NCBI GenBank assembly: GCA_947630405.1
Contig: CANRHL010000005.1
Span: forward strand, 1-47,431
From: an uncultured Clostridia bacterium
GTDB taxonomy: Bacteria > Bacillota > Clostridia > Christensenellales > UBA1242
Direction of reading: 5' to 3'
Length of the DNA stretch: 47,431 bases
Shown here: in pieces, positions 19,364 to 30,039 of the stretch
How the letters are laid out: each line of letters starts with the position of its first letter
How positions within the stretch are numbered: position 1 is the stretch's first letter
Made by a program: the position numbers and the translations under genes
Notes under the pieces: generated by a model
Seen by the model: only the letters and a program-made list of their open reading frames with translations
Told to the model about the DNA's origin: nothing
Database searches by the model: none

Positions 19364-21787
19364 TTAATTCAAATATAGGCCCACTTCTTTTAGCACTATT
19401 TTTGATTTTTTAATTAGCGGTTTACATGCTGCGGTGCGGGATTGAATTGGTATATCGTTTACATCAACTGTTTGGATGTTTCCGTCCTTATCACATAACA
19501 CAACTTCGCCCGTTACAATTGGCGAAATTATTGCAAAAATTTGTTCTTTGCCGGTAATTATTTTTAAGCCTTTGCGGTTTCTTGCACCAACAGGAATTTC
19601 GTTTAGGCTAAATTTTTTTGCGCTTGCATCGGTTGTTACAACGAGCAATCTATCAAGTGTGTTTTCAAGGCTTGCAAAAATAACTTTTGCATTTTCGTTT
19701 AGGCTCATGCCAATCACTCCACCGCTATTGCGCTTTGTAACTGGCACTGACGAATATTCAACATTAACCGCCATACCATCGCTTGCCACCATCAGCATGC
19801 TTGGAGTGTTATCGTTAATTTGAACATTTATTAGGCGGTCAAAATCCTTAAGTTTTAATGCAATGCTGCCCGATTTTAGTGTTTCATATTCGCTTGTTTC
19901 AATGCGTTTAATGTAACCATCTTGAGTAACCATAATAAGTTCTTTTGCTTCTTTTAGTTCGTTTTCGTCAAACAATGCCACAATTTTTTCTTTGGTTTCG
20001 GCGTGCGTTATCTGGCTAAAATTTGTGCCTTTTGTTGCGAATTTTGCATTTGGAATATCCCTAACAGTAATTTTAAAGAAATTGCCAAAGTTTGTGAAGG
20101 CGCAAACTGAGCTGTTCATGCTGGTGTGCACCATAGTTTTGTGAAGTGCGTTAATATTATCGTAAGAATAAGTTGCACTTGCGTTTTGAATTTGCTTAAT
20201 ATCCAAAGTTTTTAAGCGCATGCCATCGTTTGTTAATGCAACTGCGCATTCCGTGTCAAGCAATTTTTCAATTGGAGTTATATCATAATTTTCAAAGTCG
20301 GTTACAATTTGAGTTTTTCGTGGTGTAGCGTATTTTTGTTTAATTGCGGTCAACTCTTTTTTAATAACCGCATATTGTTTATCTTGGCTGTTTAAAATTG
20401 CGGTTAGTTCTTTAATTTGTTTTCTTAATTCTGCCAACTCTTGCTGCAATTTCTCGGTTTCAAGGCTCGTTAATCTGCTTAAACGCATATCTAGTATGGC
20501 TTGTGTTTGAATTTCGGTTAATTTAAACCTTTCCATCAGTCTTGTTTTGGCGTCAGTGGTGGATTTTGAAGTTTTAATAATTTTAACCACTTCGTCAATA
20601 TTTGCAATGGCAACGCACAAGCCTTCAACAATATGTGCGCGCGCTTTTGCTTTTTCTAAATCGAATTTTGTGCGCCTAACAATAATATCTAACTGAAATT
20701 TGATGTAATAATTTAAATAATCCAATAGGCCTAATTGTTTTGGACTGCCATCTGCAATCGCCACAACATTATAGTTAAAATTGAGTTGCATATCGGTGTG
20801 TTTTAACAAAATTGCAATAATGTTATTTACATCGGCATCTTTTTTAACTTGAATAACTGCGCGCATCCCGGTTTTATCGCTTTCGTCTTGAATGGCGGAA
20901 ATGTCGGCAAGTTCGTCTTTTAACTTTTCTTTAAGGTCGCTAACCGATTTTAAAAATTCTGCCTTATTAACTTGATAAGGTAATTCGGTTATAACAATGT
21001 TTGTTTTACCGTTTTTATCGTCCTCCGTGTGAAAAACTGCGCGCATTGTAACTTTGCCGCGCCCGGTTGTGTAGGCTTCCACCATATCGCTAGATGCACA
21101 CACCATGCCGCCGGTTGGAAAGTCTGGTCCCTTAACAACTTTTAACATTTCGTTAAGGGTAATTTTCGGATTATCAATAAAGGCAATGCAGCCATCAATC
21201 ATTTCGCCTAAATTGTGTGTTGGAATGTTAGTTGCAAGGCCAACCGCTATGCCAGATGCCCCGTTAACAAACAAGTTTGGAAAGCGCCCGGTTAAATAGT
21301 CAGGCTCTTTTAATGTATCGTCAAAGTTAAGGCTATAAGTTACAGTATCCTTATCCAAATCGTTCATAAGTTCAAGTGCAAGCGGGCTTAATCTCACTTC
21401 GGTGTAACGCATTGCTGCTGGCGGATCGCCATCAATTGAGCCAAAGTTGCCATGCCCTTCAACAAGGCGTTCGCCCATAACAAAATCTTGCGCCATTCTG
21501 ACCATTGCACCATAAACTGAACTATCGCCATGCGGATGGAATTTACCAAGTGTGTCGCCTACAATACGCGCAGATTTTTTAAAAGGTTTATCTGGCGTAA
21601 CGCCCAATTCAAGCATATCAAACAAAATGCGGCGTTGAACGGGTTTTAAGCCATCCTCCACGCGCGGAAGCGCCCTATCCATAATAACATATTCGCTATA
21701 TGGTAGCATTGAAATGGACATTATTTCTTCAACTGTTTTTTCGTACAAGTTGGCACTTGTTGGAGTTTCAATTTTCTTTTCTTTCAT
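19364..21787 (-). CDS. Type IIA topoisomerase subunit A (GyrA/ParC-like; canonical GyrA-box not found)
   Basis: [66 protein letters not shown], beta-pinwheel C-terminal domain. Confidence 0.95.
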   Translation of the reverse strand: MKEKKIETPTSANLYEKTVEEIMSISMLPYSEYVIMDRALPRVEDGLKPVQRRILFDMLELGVTPDKPFKKSARIVGDTLGKFHPHGDSSVYGAMVRMAQDFVMGERLVEGHGNFGSIDGDPPAAMRYTEVRLSPLALELMNDLDKDTVTYSLNFDDTLKEPDYLTGRFPNLFVNGASGIAVGLATNIPTHNLGEMIDGCIAFIDNPKITLNEMLKVVKGPDFPTGGMVCASSDMVEAYTTGRGKVTMRAVFHTEDDKNGKTNIVITELPYQVNKAEFLKSVSDLKEKLKDELADISAIQDESDKTGMRAVIQVKKDADVNNIIAILLKHTDMQLNFNYNVVAIADGSPKQLGLLDYLNYYIKFQLDIIVRRTKFDLEKAKARAHIVEGLCVAIANIDEVVKIIKTSKSTTDAKTRLMERFKLTEIQTQAILDMRLSRLTSLETEKLQQELAELRKQIKELTAILNSQDKQYAVIKKELTAIKQKYATPRKTQIVTDFENYDITPIEKLLDTECAVALTNDGMRLKTLDIKQIQNASATYSYDNINALHKTMVHTSMNSSVCAFTNFGNFFKITVRDIPNAKFATKGTNFSQITHAETKEKIVALFDENELKEAKELIMVTQDGYIKRIETSEYETLKSGSIALKLKDFDRLINVQINDNTPSMLMVASDGMAVNVEYSSVPVTKRNSGGVIGMSLNENAKVIFASLENTLDRLLVVTTDASAKKFSLNEIPVGARNRKGLKIITGKEQIFAIISPIVTGEVVLCDKDGNIQTVDVNDIPIQSRTAACKPLIKKSKIVLKEVGLYLN

Positions 21788-23733
21788 TACTTACTTTCCC
21801 CTTCCGTATCTTTATCAAAATTATCTAATCTATTGAAATTTGCAAATTTATTAATGTAATCTTTTCTTGGGCCAACATCGTCACCCATCCACATTGTAAT
21901 TTCTTTATCTGCCAAAACGGCATCTTCAAGCGTTACGCGTATCATACTGCGTTTTGCTGGGTCCATAGTGGTTGTCCAAAGTTGCTCGGCACTCATTTCG
22001 CCCAACCCTTTATATCGCTGGATGGTGTAATTTTTTAAATTTTTAGTGTATTCTGCAAGTTCTTCGTCCGAATAACAATATTTTTGCTTGCCCGAAGTTT
22101 CCACCATATAAAGCGGTGGCATGCCAACATATATGTTGCCGTTTGTAATTAACGGGCGCATGTAGCGGAAAAAGAAGGTTAACAAAATGCACCTAATATG
22201 CATACCGTCTTGGTCGGCATCGCTTAGAATTATTATTTTGTTATACTTTAAATTTTCAAGTTTAAAATCTTCGCCAATTCCCGTGCCAATTGCACCTATA
22301 ATTGTGCGGATTTCTTCGTTTGCAAGCACTTGGTCAATACGCTTTTTCTCGCTGTTTAGTGGCTTGCCCCTTAATGGCAAAATGGCTTGATAATATCTAT
22401 CTCTGCCCTGTTTTGCCGTGCCGCCCGCACTATCGCCTTCAACAATAAACACTTCGTTAATTTCGGCATTTTTGCTTGTGCAGTTCGCAAGTTTGCCAAT
22501 AAGCATGCTGCCTTCAATTGAATTTTTGGCGCGTGTTAAATCCTTAGCGCGTTTAGCTGCCGCCCTAACTCTGGCCGCCCCACGAGCCTTTTCAATAATA
22601 ATGTTGCCTATATTTTCATTTTTCTTGCTTTCAAAAAATTCGGTTAACCCTTGTGTGCAAACACTTTCAACGCGTGCTTTGGCTTCAGTGTTGCCAAGTT
22701 TAGTTTTTGTTTGGCCTTCAAATTGAACATTTTTCATTTTAATTGAAAGCACCGCCACCAAACCTTCTCTAAAATCGTCGCCCATAAAGGTTATATCTTT
22801 ATCCTTGTTGTTTGGATGTTTTTTGGCAAAGTCGTTAAGCACTTTAGTTAGTGCCGATTTAAAGCCAACTTCGTGCGTGCCGCCCTCTGGCGTTGGAATG
22901 TTGTTAACATAACTAAAAATACTTTCTGTGTAGGTATCCACATATTGGAGTGCCAATGAAACATAAGTATCCTCTATTGTGTTCTCAATGTAAATTGGTG
23001 GCACAAAAAGTGGTTTTTTATCCATAGTTAAACTTGTTACATAGTCGCGTATGCCGCCTTCGTAACACAACGTTTCTCTTTTATTAGTGCGTTCGTCAAT
23101 AAGTTCAATGTGAACGCCTTTATTTAAAAATGCGGTTTCTTTTAACCTTTCAAGCACGGTGTCGTAATCAAACTTGGTATCTTTAAACACCCTATCGTCT
23201 GGCAAAAAGCGAACATAACTGCCTTGCAAAGTGGTTTTGCCAACTTCGTGCAAGGGCTCAACCACCATGCCGCTATGGATTTTGCCGCCCTTTTCCACAC
23301 TTTCAAAACGAGTGAAATATTTTTTGCCTTCCTTATAAACGGTAACTTCCAAATATCTACTTAATGCGTTTGTAACGCTTGCGCCAACGCCGTGAAGCCC
23401 GCCCGAATATTTATAGTTAGCATCGCCGAACTTGCCGCCAGCGTGAAGTTGAGTGAACACCACCTCCACACCGCTAATTTTAAGTTTTGGGTGCGGGCTA
23501 ACCGGTATGCCGCGGCCATTATCAAAAACCGATGCCGTGCCATCTTTGTGCAAGGTTACTTCAACCTTGTTGCCGTAGCCGTTTGCAACTTCGTCAATCG
23601 CGTTATCAATAATTTCCCACAATAAATGGTGCAAGCCTTTAATGCCCGTTGTGCCAATGTACATGCCCGGGCGCATACGCACCGCATCAAGCCCTTCTAA
23701 AACAATCAAATCTTTACTATCATAACTAGCCAT
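21787..23733 (-). CDS. Type IIA topoisomerase subunit B (GyrB/ParE-like)
   Basis: [21 protein letters not shown] motifs, [33 protein letters not shown]; stop overlaps the subunit A start. Confidence 0.96.
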   Translation of the reverse strand: MASYDSKDLIVLEGLDAVRMRPGMYIGTTGIKGLHHLLWEIIDNAIDEVANGYGNKVEVTLHKDGTASVFDNGRGIPVSPHPKLKISGVEVVFTQLHAGGKFGDANYKYSGGLHGVGASVTNALSRYLEVTVYKEGKKYFTRFESVEKGGKIHSGMVVEPLHEVGKTTLQGSYVRFLPDDRVFKDTKFDYDTVLERLKETAFLNKGVHIELIDERTNKRETLCYEGGIRDYVTSLTMDKKPLFVPPIYIENTIEDTYVSLALQYVDTYTESIFSYVNNIPTPEGGTHEVGFKSALTKVLNDFAKKHPNNKDKDITFMGDDFREGLVAVLSIKMKNVQFEGQTKTKLGNTEAKARVESVCTQGLTEFFESKKNENIGNIIIEKARGAARVRAAAKRAKDLTRAKNSIEGSMLIGKLANCTSKNAEINEVFIVEGDSAGGTAKQGRDRYYQAILPLRGKPLNSEKKRIDQVLANEEIRTIIGAIGTGIGEDFKLENLKYNKIIILSDADQDGMHIRCILLTFFFRYMRPLITNGNIYVGMPPLYMVETSGKQKYCYSDEELAEYTKNLKNYTIQRYKGLGEMSAEQLWTTTMDPAKRSMIRVTLEDAVLADKEITMWMGDDVGPRKDYINKFANFNRLDNFDKDTEGESK

Positions 23734-23839
23734 AACTTCCCCTTTTCTCTTTTAATCTTGCTTTTAAACGCCCTAATTATACCAAATAAAAATTTTTAAA
23801 GCAATTTTTTTTGATTGTTTTTTTAATTTCTAAAAACCC

Positions 23840-23868
23840 TTTACAAATTAAATAGGTTGTGTTATAAT
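23840..23868 (+). promoter_or_regulatory. Strong sigma-A promoter TTTACA-N17-TATAAT with extended -10 (TGT)
   Basis: Upstream of the tandem helical-repeat genes; SD AAAGGAGAGA downstream. Confidence 0.8.
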
Positions 23869-23893
23869 AGTTACATTGTTAAAGGAGAGATTT

Positions 23894-24547
23894 ATGGATG
23901 ATTTTTTAAATACAGAACACATGATTGAAAGAATTAGATTGATGCGCGGGGATTTAAACGAGCAAAAAATTCAAGAATACACCGAAAAATTAATTAAGCA
24001 TATAGATCAAAATGGTGTTGACACACCAGTAATTAATTTCTTGAATTTGCTTAATAAAGGCGTTGGACGCAAACATCTTATAAGCAATGTCCAAGCCCAT
24101 GTTATTAAACAGGGCGATTTAGATAATGTTGGTTGCTTTGCCTTTGTTGAAGGCGCTGCGCTAGCCGATATAACCGATATTATTTTAAATTCAAACAATA
24201 GCGTGCACATATATGAATTTGCGTTGGTTATTGAGTGCTTATCAATTGACAACAAAAAGTTAGAGGCAACATTAATCGGTAAAATTGTAGATAAGCTAAT
24301 TGAACAAAAAGATGCCACACATTTATATTTGCTTGCATCCGAAAGCGAAATTGTAGATGTTAAAAAAATTGAAAAGGCACTAATTGAAATTGGCAACATA
24401 AGAGTTTTGGAATTATTTGCAACAAACGTGGATGGCGCGCACGTTTCTAAAATTAAAAAGGCAATTGAAAAAATTGGCGGCTACACCCCAGTGATTGTTA
24501 AAGAAAGCCCAAAAGTTAACACAACATCGCGTTTGGAAACATTTTAA
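23894..24547 (+). CDS. Uncharacterised helical-repeat protein, paralogue 1
   Basis: Start ATG 23894 with SD GGAGAGA. About 28-aa repeats such as ...IYEFALVIECLSIDNKKLEATLI / LYLLASESEIVDVKKIEKALIEIGN / VLELFATNVDGAHVSKIKKAIEKIGG. Confidence 0.75.
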   Translation: MDDFLNTEHMIERIRLMRGDLNEQKIQEYTEKLIKHIDQNGVDTPVINFLNLLNKGVGRKHLISNVQAHVIKQGDLDNVGCFAFVEGAALADITDIILNSNNSVHIYEFALVIECLSIDNKKLEATLIGKIVDKLIEQKDATHLYLLASESEIVDVKKIEKALIEIGNIRVLELFATNVDGAHVSKIKKAIEKIGGYTPVIVKESPKVNTTSRLETF

Positions 24548-24567
24548 TTAAAATTTTAGGAGGAATT

Positions 24568-25194
24568 ATGAGTTCAAGTGATAAAATTAGAAAAATGCTC
24601 GGGGATATCACCGATGCACAAGTTGACGAATTTGAGCAAAAATTAATTAAATATATAGAAGTTAAAGCCGTTGACGAAAAAGTTGTTAACATCTTAAATG
24701 GTTTAAAAAAGGGTATTGGGCGAAATAATTTATTAAGAAGAATTCAAGATTATGTTTTAGGAACTAAAAATCTTGAAAACATTTGTTATTTTGCTCTTGT
24801 TGTGGATGCGGATTTGGATAGAATTGCGGATGCCGTGATAGAAAGTAAAGATGCTGCTCGCATTGCTAGTTTGGCACATATAATTGAAGCGCTTGACATC
24901 GCCAATGAAAAATACACAAAGGCATTAATTGAGAAACTTCAAAATGCATTAATTGAAATGCGCGATGCGGAAAGGCTATATCTACTTGCCGTTTACTGCC
25001 CACATGCCAATGTGAAAAAGATTGAAAGCACACTAATTGAAATTGGCAATTTATCAGTGTTAGAATTGTTTGCGGCAAATGTGGACGGCGCGCACATTTC
25101 TAAAATTAAAAAAGCGATAGAAAAAATTGGCGGCTACACCCCAGTGATTGTTAAAAATAAAAATAGGCCAAAATCTCTTTTGGATGCGGACTAA
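24568..25194 (+). CDS. Uncharacterised helical-repeat protein, paralogue 2
   Basis: SD AGGAGGAATT; C-terminus nearly identical to paralogue 1 (VDGAHISKIKKAIEKIGGYTPVIVK). Confidence 0.75.
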   Translation: MSSSDKIRKMLGDITDAQVDEFEQKLIKYIEVKAVDEKVVNILNGLKKGIGRNNLLRRIQDYVLGTKNLENICYFALVVDADLDRIADAVIESKDAARIASLAHIIEALDIANEKYTKALIEKLQNALIEMRDAERLYLLAVYCPHANVKKIESTLIEIGNLSVLELFAANVDGAHISKIKKAIEKIGGYTPVIVKNKNRPKSLLDAD

Positions 25195-25208
25195 TTAATT
25201 TGAAAAAC

Positions 25209-25236
25209 AAAAAGAGTTCAAAACGAACTCTTTTTT
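25209..25236 (+). terminator. Terminator after the helical-repeat gene pair
   Basis: AAAAAGAGTTC-AAAAC-GAACTCTTTTTT. Confidence 0.85.
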
Positions 25237-25257
25237 ATATTTTGATTTGACGCATCT

Positions 25258-26325
25258 TTATATTTTTTTGTTTAGAACATCGGTTTTTATATAAGAGAAT
25301 TTTTGTGGTGGCAATGCGTTATCTATTTGGCGTTCAATTAGTGTGATGTAATCAATGCCAAGTGGCTCATATAGGTAAAACGCCATGCTGCCCGGGATTG
25401 TGTTAATTTCATTAAAATAAAGTTTTTCGCTTGTTTTATCATAAATGTAATCAATGCGCACCACGCCGTTCATATTTAGTGCGGTGTAAATTTTTGAAGT
25501 GTAGTCGATAATTTGTTCTTCAAGTTCGGGTGGGATTTCAGCAGGGATTATGCGGTCATCACCTTTGCCCGATTTGTGCATATATTTATCGTCAAAAGTT
25601 AAAAAGTTAGATTTTGTAATTGGATTTTCAATAACGCTTAACACCAAATTTTCATTATCTTTAAAGCACGCTTGATTATATTCCAAAATATCCACCACGC
25701 GTTCTTCAACAAGTGCGTTATCGTTAAGTTCAAATATCGCATTTATTTGGTCAATGTAGTTTGTTTTATCGCACGCCTTAACGCCAATGCTTGAGCCGAG
25801 CGAATTTGGTTTTACAATTAGTGAAGTTGAAAATTTTTTATTAATAGTTTTTACCGCTTCACTAAAATTTTCTTTGGTAACCAACACGCCTTTAATTGTT
25901 GGCACAATATCCTTAACTATCTGCTTTGCTAAATTCTTATCCATCGCAATGTGAGCAGAAATAGTAGATGCCGAAGTGCATTTAATTTTGTTAAGGTTTA
26001 AATATGCAGATAAATCGCCGTTTTCCCCCAGCCCGCCGTGGCAACAATTTATTACGCACTCAACGTCAAAAAGTTTTTTAAACTTATGCTCAGAATAAAC
26101 TGCTCCATCATAAAAAATAATTGGCTTTAATTTTAACTTTTCCTTATCTTTAAAAAAGGCAATATCTTGTGCCTTATCTGCCAAATAAAATTTGTTATCT
26201 AGCCCGAAATAAATTTTTTCTAGGTTGTATTTTTCTTTTAAATTCTTTGCTAGTTGCATGCCCGTTATAATAGAAATATCATGCTCGGTGCTAGCCCCAC
26301 CAAAAACAACACACAATTTTTTCAT
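25258..26325 (-). CDS. ddl: D-alanine--D-alanine ligase
   Basis: VVFGGASTEHDISIITG; CCHGGLGENGDLSAYL; KPNSLGSSIGV; FNEINTIPGSM. Confidence 0.95.
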   Translation of the reverse strand: MKKLCVVFGGASTEHDISIITGMQLAKNLKEKYNLEKIYFGLDNKFYLADKAQDIAFFKDKEKLKLKPIIFYDGAVYSEHKFKKLFDVECVINCCHGGLGENGDLSAYLNLNKIKCTSASTISAHIAMDKNLAKQIVKDIVPTIKGVLVTKENFSEAVKTINKKFSTSLIVKPNSLGSSIGVKACDKTNYIDQINAIFELNDNALVEERVVDILEYNQACFKDNENLVLSVIENPITKSNFLTFDDKYMHKSGKGDDRIIPAEIPPELEEQIIDYTSKIYTALNMNGVVRIDYIYDKTSEKLYFNEINTIPGSMAFYLYEPLGIDYITLIERQIDNALPPQKFSYIKTDVLNKKI

Positions 26326-26392
26326 AACATTATTTATGAATTTTTATTATAAATTTTTACATTTTTCGATAAATTTTAGCATACATTAATTT

Positions 26393-27103
26393 ATGAATTT
26401 TTTGTTTAATGGCGAAGTGGTTGATTATGATTATTACAAAAGTAATAATGATAAGGCGCAGACAATTTTGTTTTTGCATGGTTGGGGTGGCAACAAAAAT
26501 TCTTTTATTCAAACAATCACTTTGCTAAAGCAAAAATTTAATATATTATCTATTACCCTACCAACAATTTTAAAAACAAATATGGTTTGGAATAACGAAC
26601 TTTTTTGCGAACTCGTTTATTCAATTTTAAGGGCACACTACATTAATGAAGTTATAATAATTTGCCACAGTTTTGGTTTTAGAATTGCGAGTTTATTGAA
26701 AGAAAAAATTAACATAACAAAAATTGTTGTAACCGGCGGAGCGGGATTAAAAAGAACAAACATTTTTAAAAGAATAGAACAAAATAACAATAAGATTTTA
26801 TTATCTAATAAAAATTTTAAATATTCATTTGAAAAAATTGCATCAACTGATTATAAAAATTTGCCTTACACAAACAAACAGACTTTTAAGCGGGTTGTAA
26901 ACACAAATTATAAAAACTTAATTAAATTTAACTGCCCTATGCTTTTGTTTTGGGGCAACAGAGATTATGAAACAAAACTTTGGATTGCAAAAAAATTAAA
27001 AAAGCATAACAATGCAAAACTCATTGTAACAGAAAGCGACCATTTTGCATATTTAAAACAAAGCGCATTGTTTAACAATGCGGTGGTTGAATTTTTAAAA
27101 TGA
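26393..27103 (+). CDS. Alpha/beta hydrolase
   Basis: ILFLHGWGGNKNSF oxyanion region; ICHSFGFRIA nucleophile elbow; C-terminal SDHFAYL. Confidence 0.85.
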   Translation: MNFLFNGEVVDYDYYKSNNDKAQTILFLHGWGGNKNSFIQTITLLKQKFNILSITLPTILKTNMVWNNELFCELVYSILRAHYINEVIIICHSFGFRIASLLKEKINITKIVVTGGAGLKRTNIFKRIEQNNNKILLSNKNFKYSFEKIASTDYKNLPYTNKQTFKRVVNTNYKNLIKFNCPMLLFWGNRDYETKLWIAKKLKKHNNAKLIVTESDHFAYLKQSALFNNAVVEFLK

Positions 27104-28590
27104 TTATAAGTTTTGTTAACTTTTTTGTGTTTTTATTAAATTCAATTTTCATTGAAAAGTATTTGCACATATATCAGTTAAAAGACTATCAAGCCAAACG
27201 ATACTTTAAATTTTTTAAATATACATTTTGGTTTGCGTTGCTTGCCATTTTGCTGCTTATTATTGATATAATTTTTAATAATATTTTGTTAAACATAATT
27301 TTAACAAGTTGCGTTTGTTTGGTTAGCATAATTTTTCACATTAACTTAATCAAACAAAACAAAACACCCATTAATTACACGCCAAAGTTAAAGCGTTTAT
27401 ATATACTTTGTGTTGTTATAATTTTTATTTGTTGTTTATTTAAATATGGTGGGATTTGTTCTACTTTTTTACTTTTATTGTTGCCACCCTTTTCAAATTT
27501 CATTAACATTTATGATAAAATTAAAAACAAAAAATTTATAACAAAAGCACAAGAAAAATTAAAAAATTCGCCTGCTAAAATTATTGCCATAACTGGCAGC
27601 AATGGTAAAACGAGTGTTAAAAATATTTTATATGAAATGTTAAAAGAAAAATATAAGGTTTTAGTTACGCCAAAAAGTTATAACACCTTGCTTGGCATTA
27701 GCAAGTTTTTAAACGAAAATAATTTATTTGTTGATTACATTATTTTAGAATATGGTGCGCGGCACATCGGCGACATTAGAAATTTATGTTCAACTTTTGG
27801 CGCTGATTATGGCATTATAACGACTGTGAGTCCGCAACATCTAGAGAGTTTTAAATCGGTTGAAAATATCTATCACGCAAAAAAAGAATTAAGTGATTTT
27901 TTAGAACATAAAACTTGCGTTTTTAACATTGATAATCTTTATACTTTAAGGATGTTTAATGAACATGTTGGCAACAAATTATCTATTTCAACTAATCAAT
28001 CTGCTTTTGTTTACGCAGACGATATAAAAATTGTTGATTACAAAACAAATTTCAATTTGCATTTAAACAACAAGAGTTACAATGTATCCACAAATTTATT
28101 GGGCGAACATAATGTGCTAAATATTTGTTTAGCGGCTGCCCTTGCCCTACACTTAAAAGTGGATAAAAATGAAATTTTAAAAGCAATATCAAATTTAACT
28201 TTCACACCGCACCGCTTGCAATTAATTCAAACGAACATTAACATTTTAGACGATAGTTACAATTGTTCAATTTCAAGTGCAAAAGAAGCATTAAAAGTTT
28301 TACAATCTTTACCTAACAAAAAAATGGTGGTAACACCGGGCATAATTGAAGGCGGAAAAAATGAATTTGCCCTTAACTTTAAACTTGGCACAATGCTAAA
28401 AGATTGCAATTTTGTTGTGGTGGTTGGCGAGCATAATAAAGCTGCAATTTTATCTGGTTTAAATAGTGTTAAACACAATGCAAAAATTTTTGTTGAAAAA
28501 ACTTTGGACGATGCCAAAGTTCACTTCAAATTGTTAAAGAAAAATGATAATTTACTGCTGCTAAACGATTTGCCGGACGACTACAACTAA
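27100..28590 (+). CDS. MurF-like Mur ligase with an N-terminal multi-TM region
   Basis: About 4-5 hydrophobic segments, then IIAITGSNGKTSVKNILYEML, LEYGARHIGDIRNLC, HNVLNICLAAALAL, DDSYNCS as in MurF. Start overlaps the hydrolase stop. Confidence 0.85.
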   Translation: MIISFVNFFVFLLNSIFIEKYLHIYQLKDYQAKRYFKFFKYTFWFALLAILLLIIDIIFNNILLNIILTSCVCLVSIIFHINLIKQNKTPINYTPKLKRLYILCVVIIFICCLFKYGGICSTFLLLLLPPFSNFINIYDKIKNKKFITKAQEKLKNSPAKIIAITGSNGKTSVKNILYEMLKEKYKVLVTPKSYNTLLGISKFLNENNLFVDYIILEYGARHIGDIRNLCSTFGADYGIITTVSPQHLESFKSVENIYHAKKELSDFLEHKTCVFNIDNLYTLRMFNEHVGNKLSISTNQSAFVYADDIKIVDYKTNFNLHLNNKSYNVSTNLLGEHNVLNICLAAALALHLKVDKNEILKAISNLTFTPHRLQLIQTNINILDDSYNCSISSAKEALKVLQSLPNKKMVVTPGIIEGGKNEFALNFKLGTMLKDCNFVVVVGEHNKAAILSGLNSVKHNAKIFVEKTLDDAKVHFKLLKKNDNLLLLNDLPDDYN

Positions 28591-29627
28591 ATTTGTTTTG
28601 CCATTTCAAAACAATCACTGCCATCAGAGTAATATTTTTTGCGAACGCGCCTTAATTTAAAGCCGCATTTTTGATATAACAGATAAGCGGTAACATTTGT
28701 TTTGCTAACTTCCAGACTAATTGTGTTAAGCTCTTTTCTTTTGGCGAAATTTTCAACCTTTTTAATAAGGTTTGTGCCTATGCCAAAATTTCTAAACTCT
28801 CTTTTTACTGCGATGCTAACAATGTTAACTTCATCAGTAATTTGGGTTATAACATACCCCACTAATTCGCCATTAAATTTGCAAACAAAAATTTGATAGT
28901 TTTTGTTTTTTATAATATCTAATATTTCTTGTTTTGATAGTGTGTTTGCAACAATTGAGTTCGTTTCAATTTCGATTAGTTTTTCCGTGTCGGTTTTGTT
29001 AAATTTTTTAAATTCAAACTTGCCCTTTTTTAATTTTTCTCTTTCCGCCTGCGAAAGTTGATAATAAACCGGCATTAAACTATAATCGTTGCTATCTAAA
29101 TATGTTTTTAGCATAATTTGTGGGTCAAATTTAACAATATATGCGTTTTCAACTCCGCCTTCAGCATACATACCAATTGGATTTTTTGTTAAACTTGTTA
29201 ATTCTTTTAAGGTTAAATTTCTTTCATATTTATAAACAACATCGTTTATTTTTTTGGCAACAAAATAGCTATCGGTGCTACCCAAAATTGCAACGGTGTC
29301 AATCTTATTATTTTGGCTAACTGCCAAATTGAAAAGTAAATCCAAATTATTTATGCCTTTTGCCTTAACATTAAGTGCATCTCTAAACGCCTTAACTGTT
29401 GCAACTCCCACTCTAATTCCGGTAAAAGAACCAGGGCCAACAACCACACCAAACTCTTCAATATCATTAATTGTAAGCTTATGATTTTTTAAGAGTTTAT
29501 CAATTTCAGGAAGCATGGTTTCATTATGATGCGCTGTTGAATTTAAAAAAGTAAAAAAAAGTTTGTTCTCTTTTTCCAACAAAATGGTTAAATTGCTTTC
29601 TGCAGTGTTTAAAATTAAGCGTTTCAT
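28587..29627 (-). CDS. tsaB-rimI: Fusion: TsaB (YeaZ-like) :: RimI-like GNAT N-acetyltransferase
   Basis: N-term VVVGPGSFTGIRVGVATVKAF (TsaB); C-term IVSIAVKREFRNFGIGTNLIKKVENFAKRKELNTISLEVSKTNVTAYLLYQKCGFKLRRVRKKYYSDGSDCFEMAK (RimI). Confidence 0.92.
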   Translation of the reverse strand: MKRLILNTAESNLTILLEKENKLFFTFLNSTAHHNETMLPEIDKLLKNHKLTINDIEEFGVVVGPGSFTGIRVGVATVKAFRDALNVKAKGINNLDLLFNLAVSQNNKIDTVAILGSTDSYFVAKKINDVVYKYERNLTLKELTSLTKNPIGMYAEGGVENAYIVKFDPQIMLKTYLDSNDYSLMPVYYQLSQAEREKLKKGKFEFKKFNKTDTEKLIEIETNSIVANTLSKQEILDIIKNKNYQIFVCKFNGELVGYVITQITDEVNIVSIAVKREFRNFGIGTNLIKKVENFAKRKELNTISLEVSKTNVTAYLLYQKCGFKLRRVRKKYYSDGSDCFEMAKQI

Positions 29628-29628
29628 A

Positions 29629-30039
29629 CTACCCTTTTATATCGATTTCTCGCGTCGTGTCGTTAATAAATTTTATGTTTATTGTTTTGTGCGTTACCGG
29701 GATAAGTGCAGAAATATTTTCCGCCCACTCAATAAAGAAAACGGCGTTTTGCTCGTTTAAAATTTCGTCCAAGCCGGATTCAATTGCTTCGTCCAAATTA
29801 ATCCTATATGCGTCAATATGATAAAATTTAAATTTGCCAACATAACTTTTAACTATTGAAAAGGTTGGGCTATTAACAAAATCTTTCACGCCTAAAGAGT
29901 GCAAAACAAATTGCGTAAAAGTTGTTTTGCCCGCGCCTAAATCGCCATTTAAAATTACAACATCGCCCGCCTTGATTGTTTTTGCAAAATTTTCGGCAAC
30001 TGTTTTTGTTTCGTGAAGCGAAAAAACTTTAAGTTTCAT
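29629..30039 (-). CDS. tsaE: tRNA t6A biosynthesis ATPase TsaE
   Basis: VVILNGDLGAGKTTFTQFVLHSLGV...VNSPTFSIVKSY...FYHIDAYR. Confidence 0.95.
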   Translation of the reverse strand: MKLKVFSLHETKTVAENFAKTIKAGDVVILNGDLGAGKTTFTQFVLHSLGVKDFVNSPTFSIVKSYVGKFKFYHIDAYRINLDEAIESGLDEILNEQNAVFFIEWAENISALIPVTHKTINIKFINDTTREIDIKG

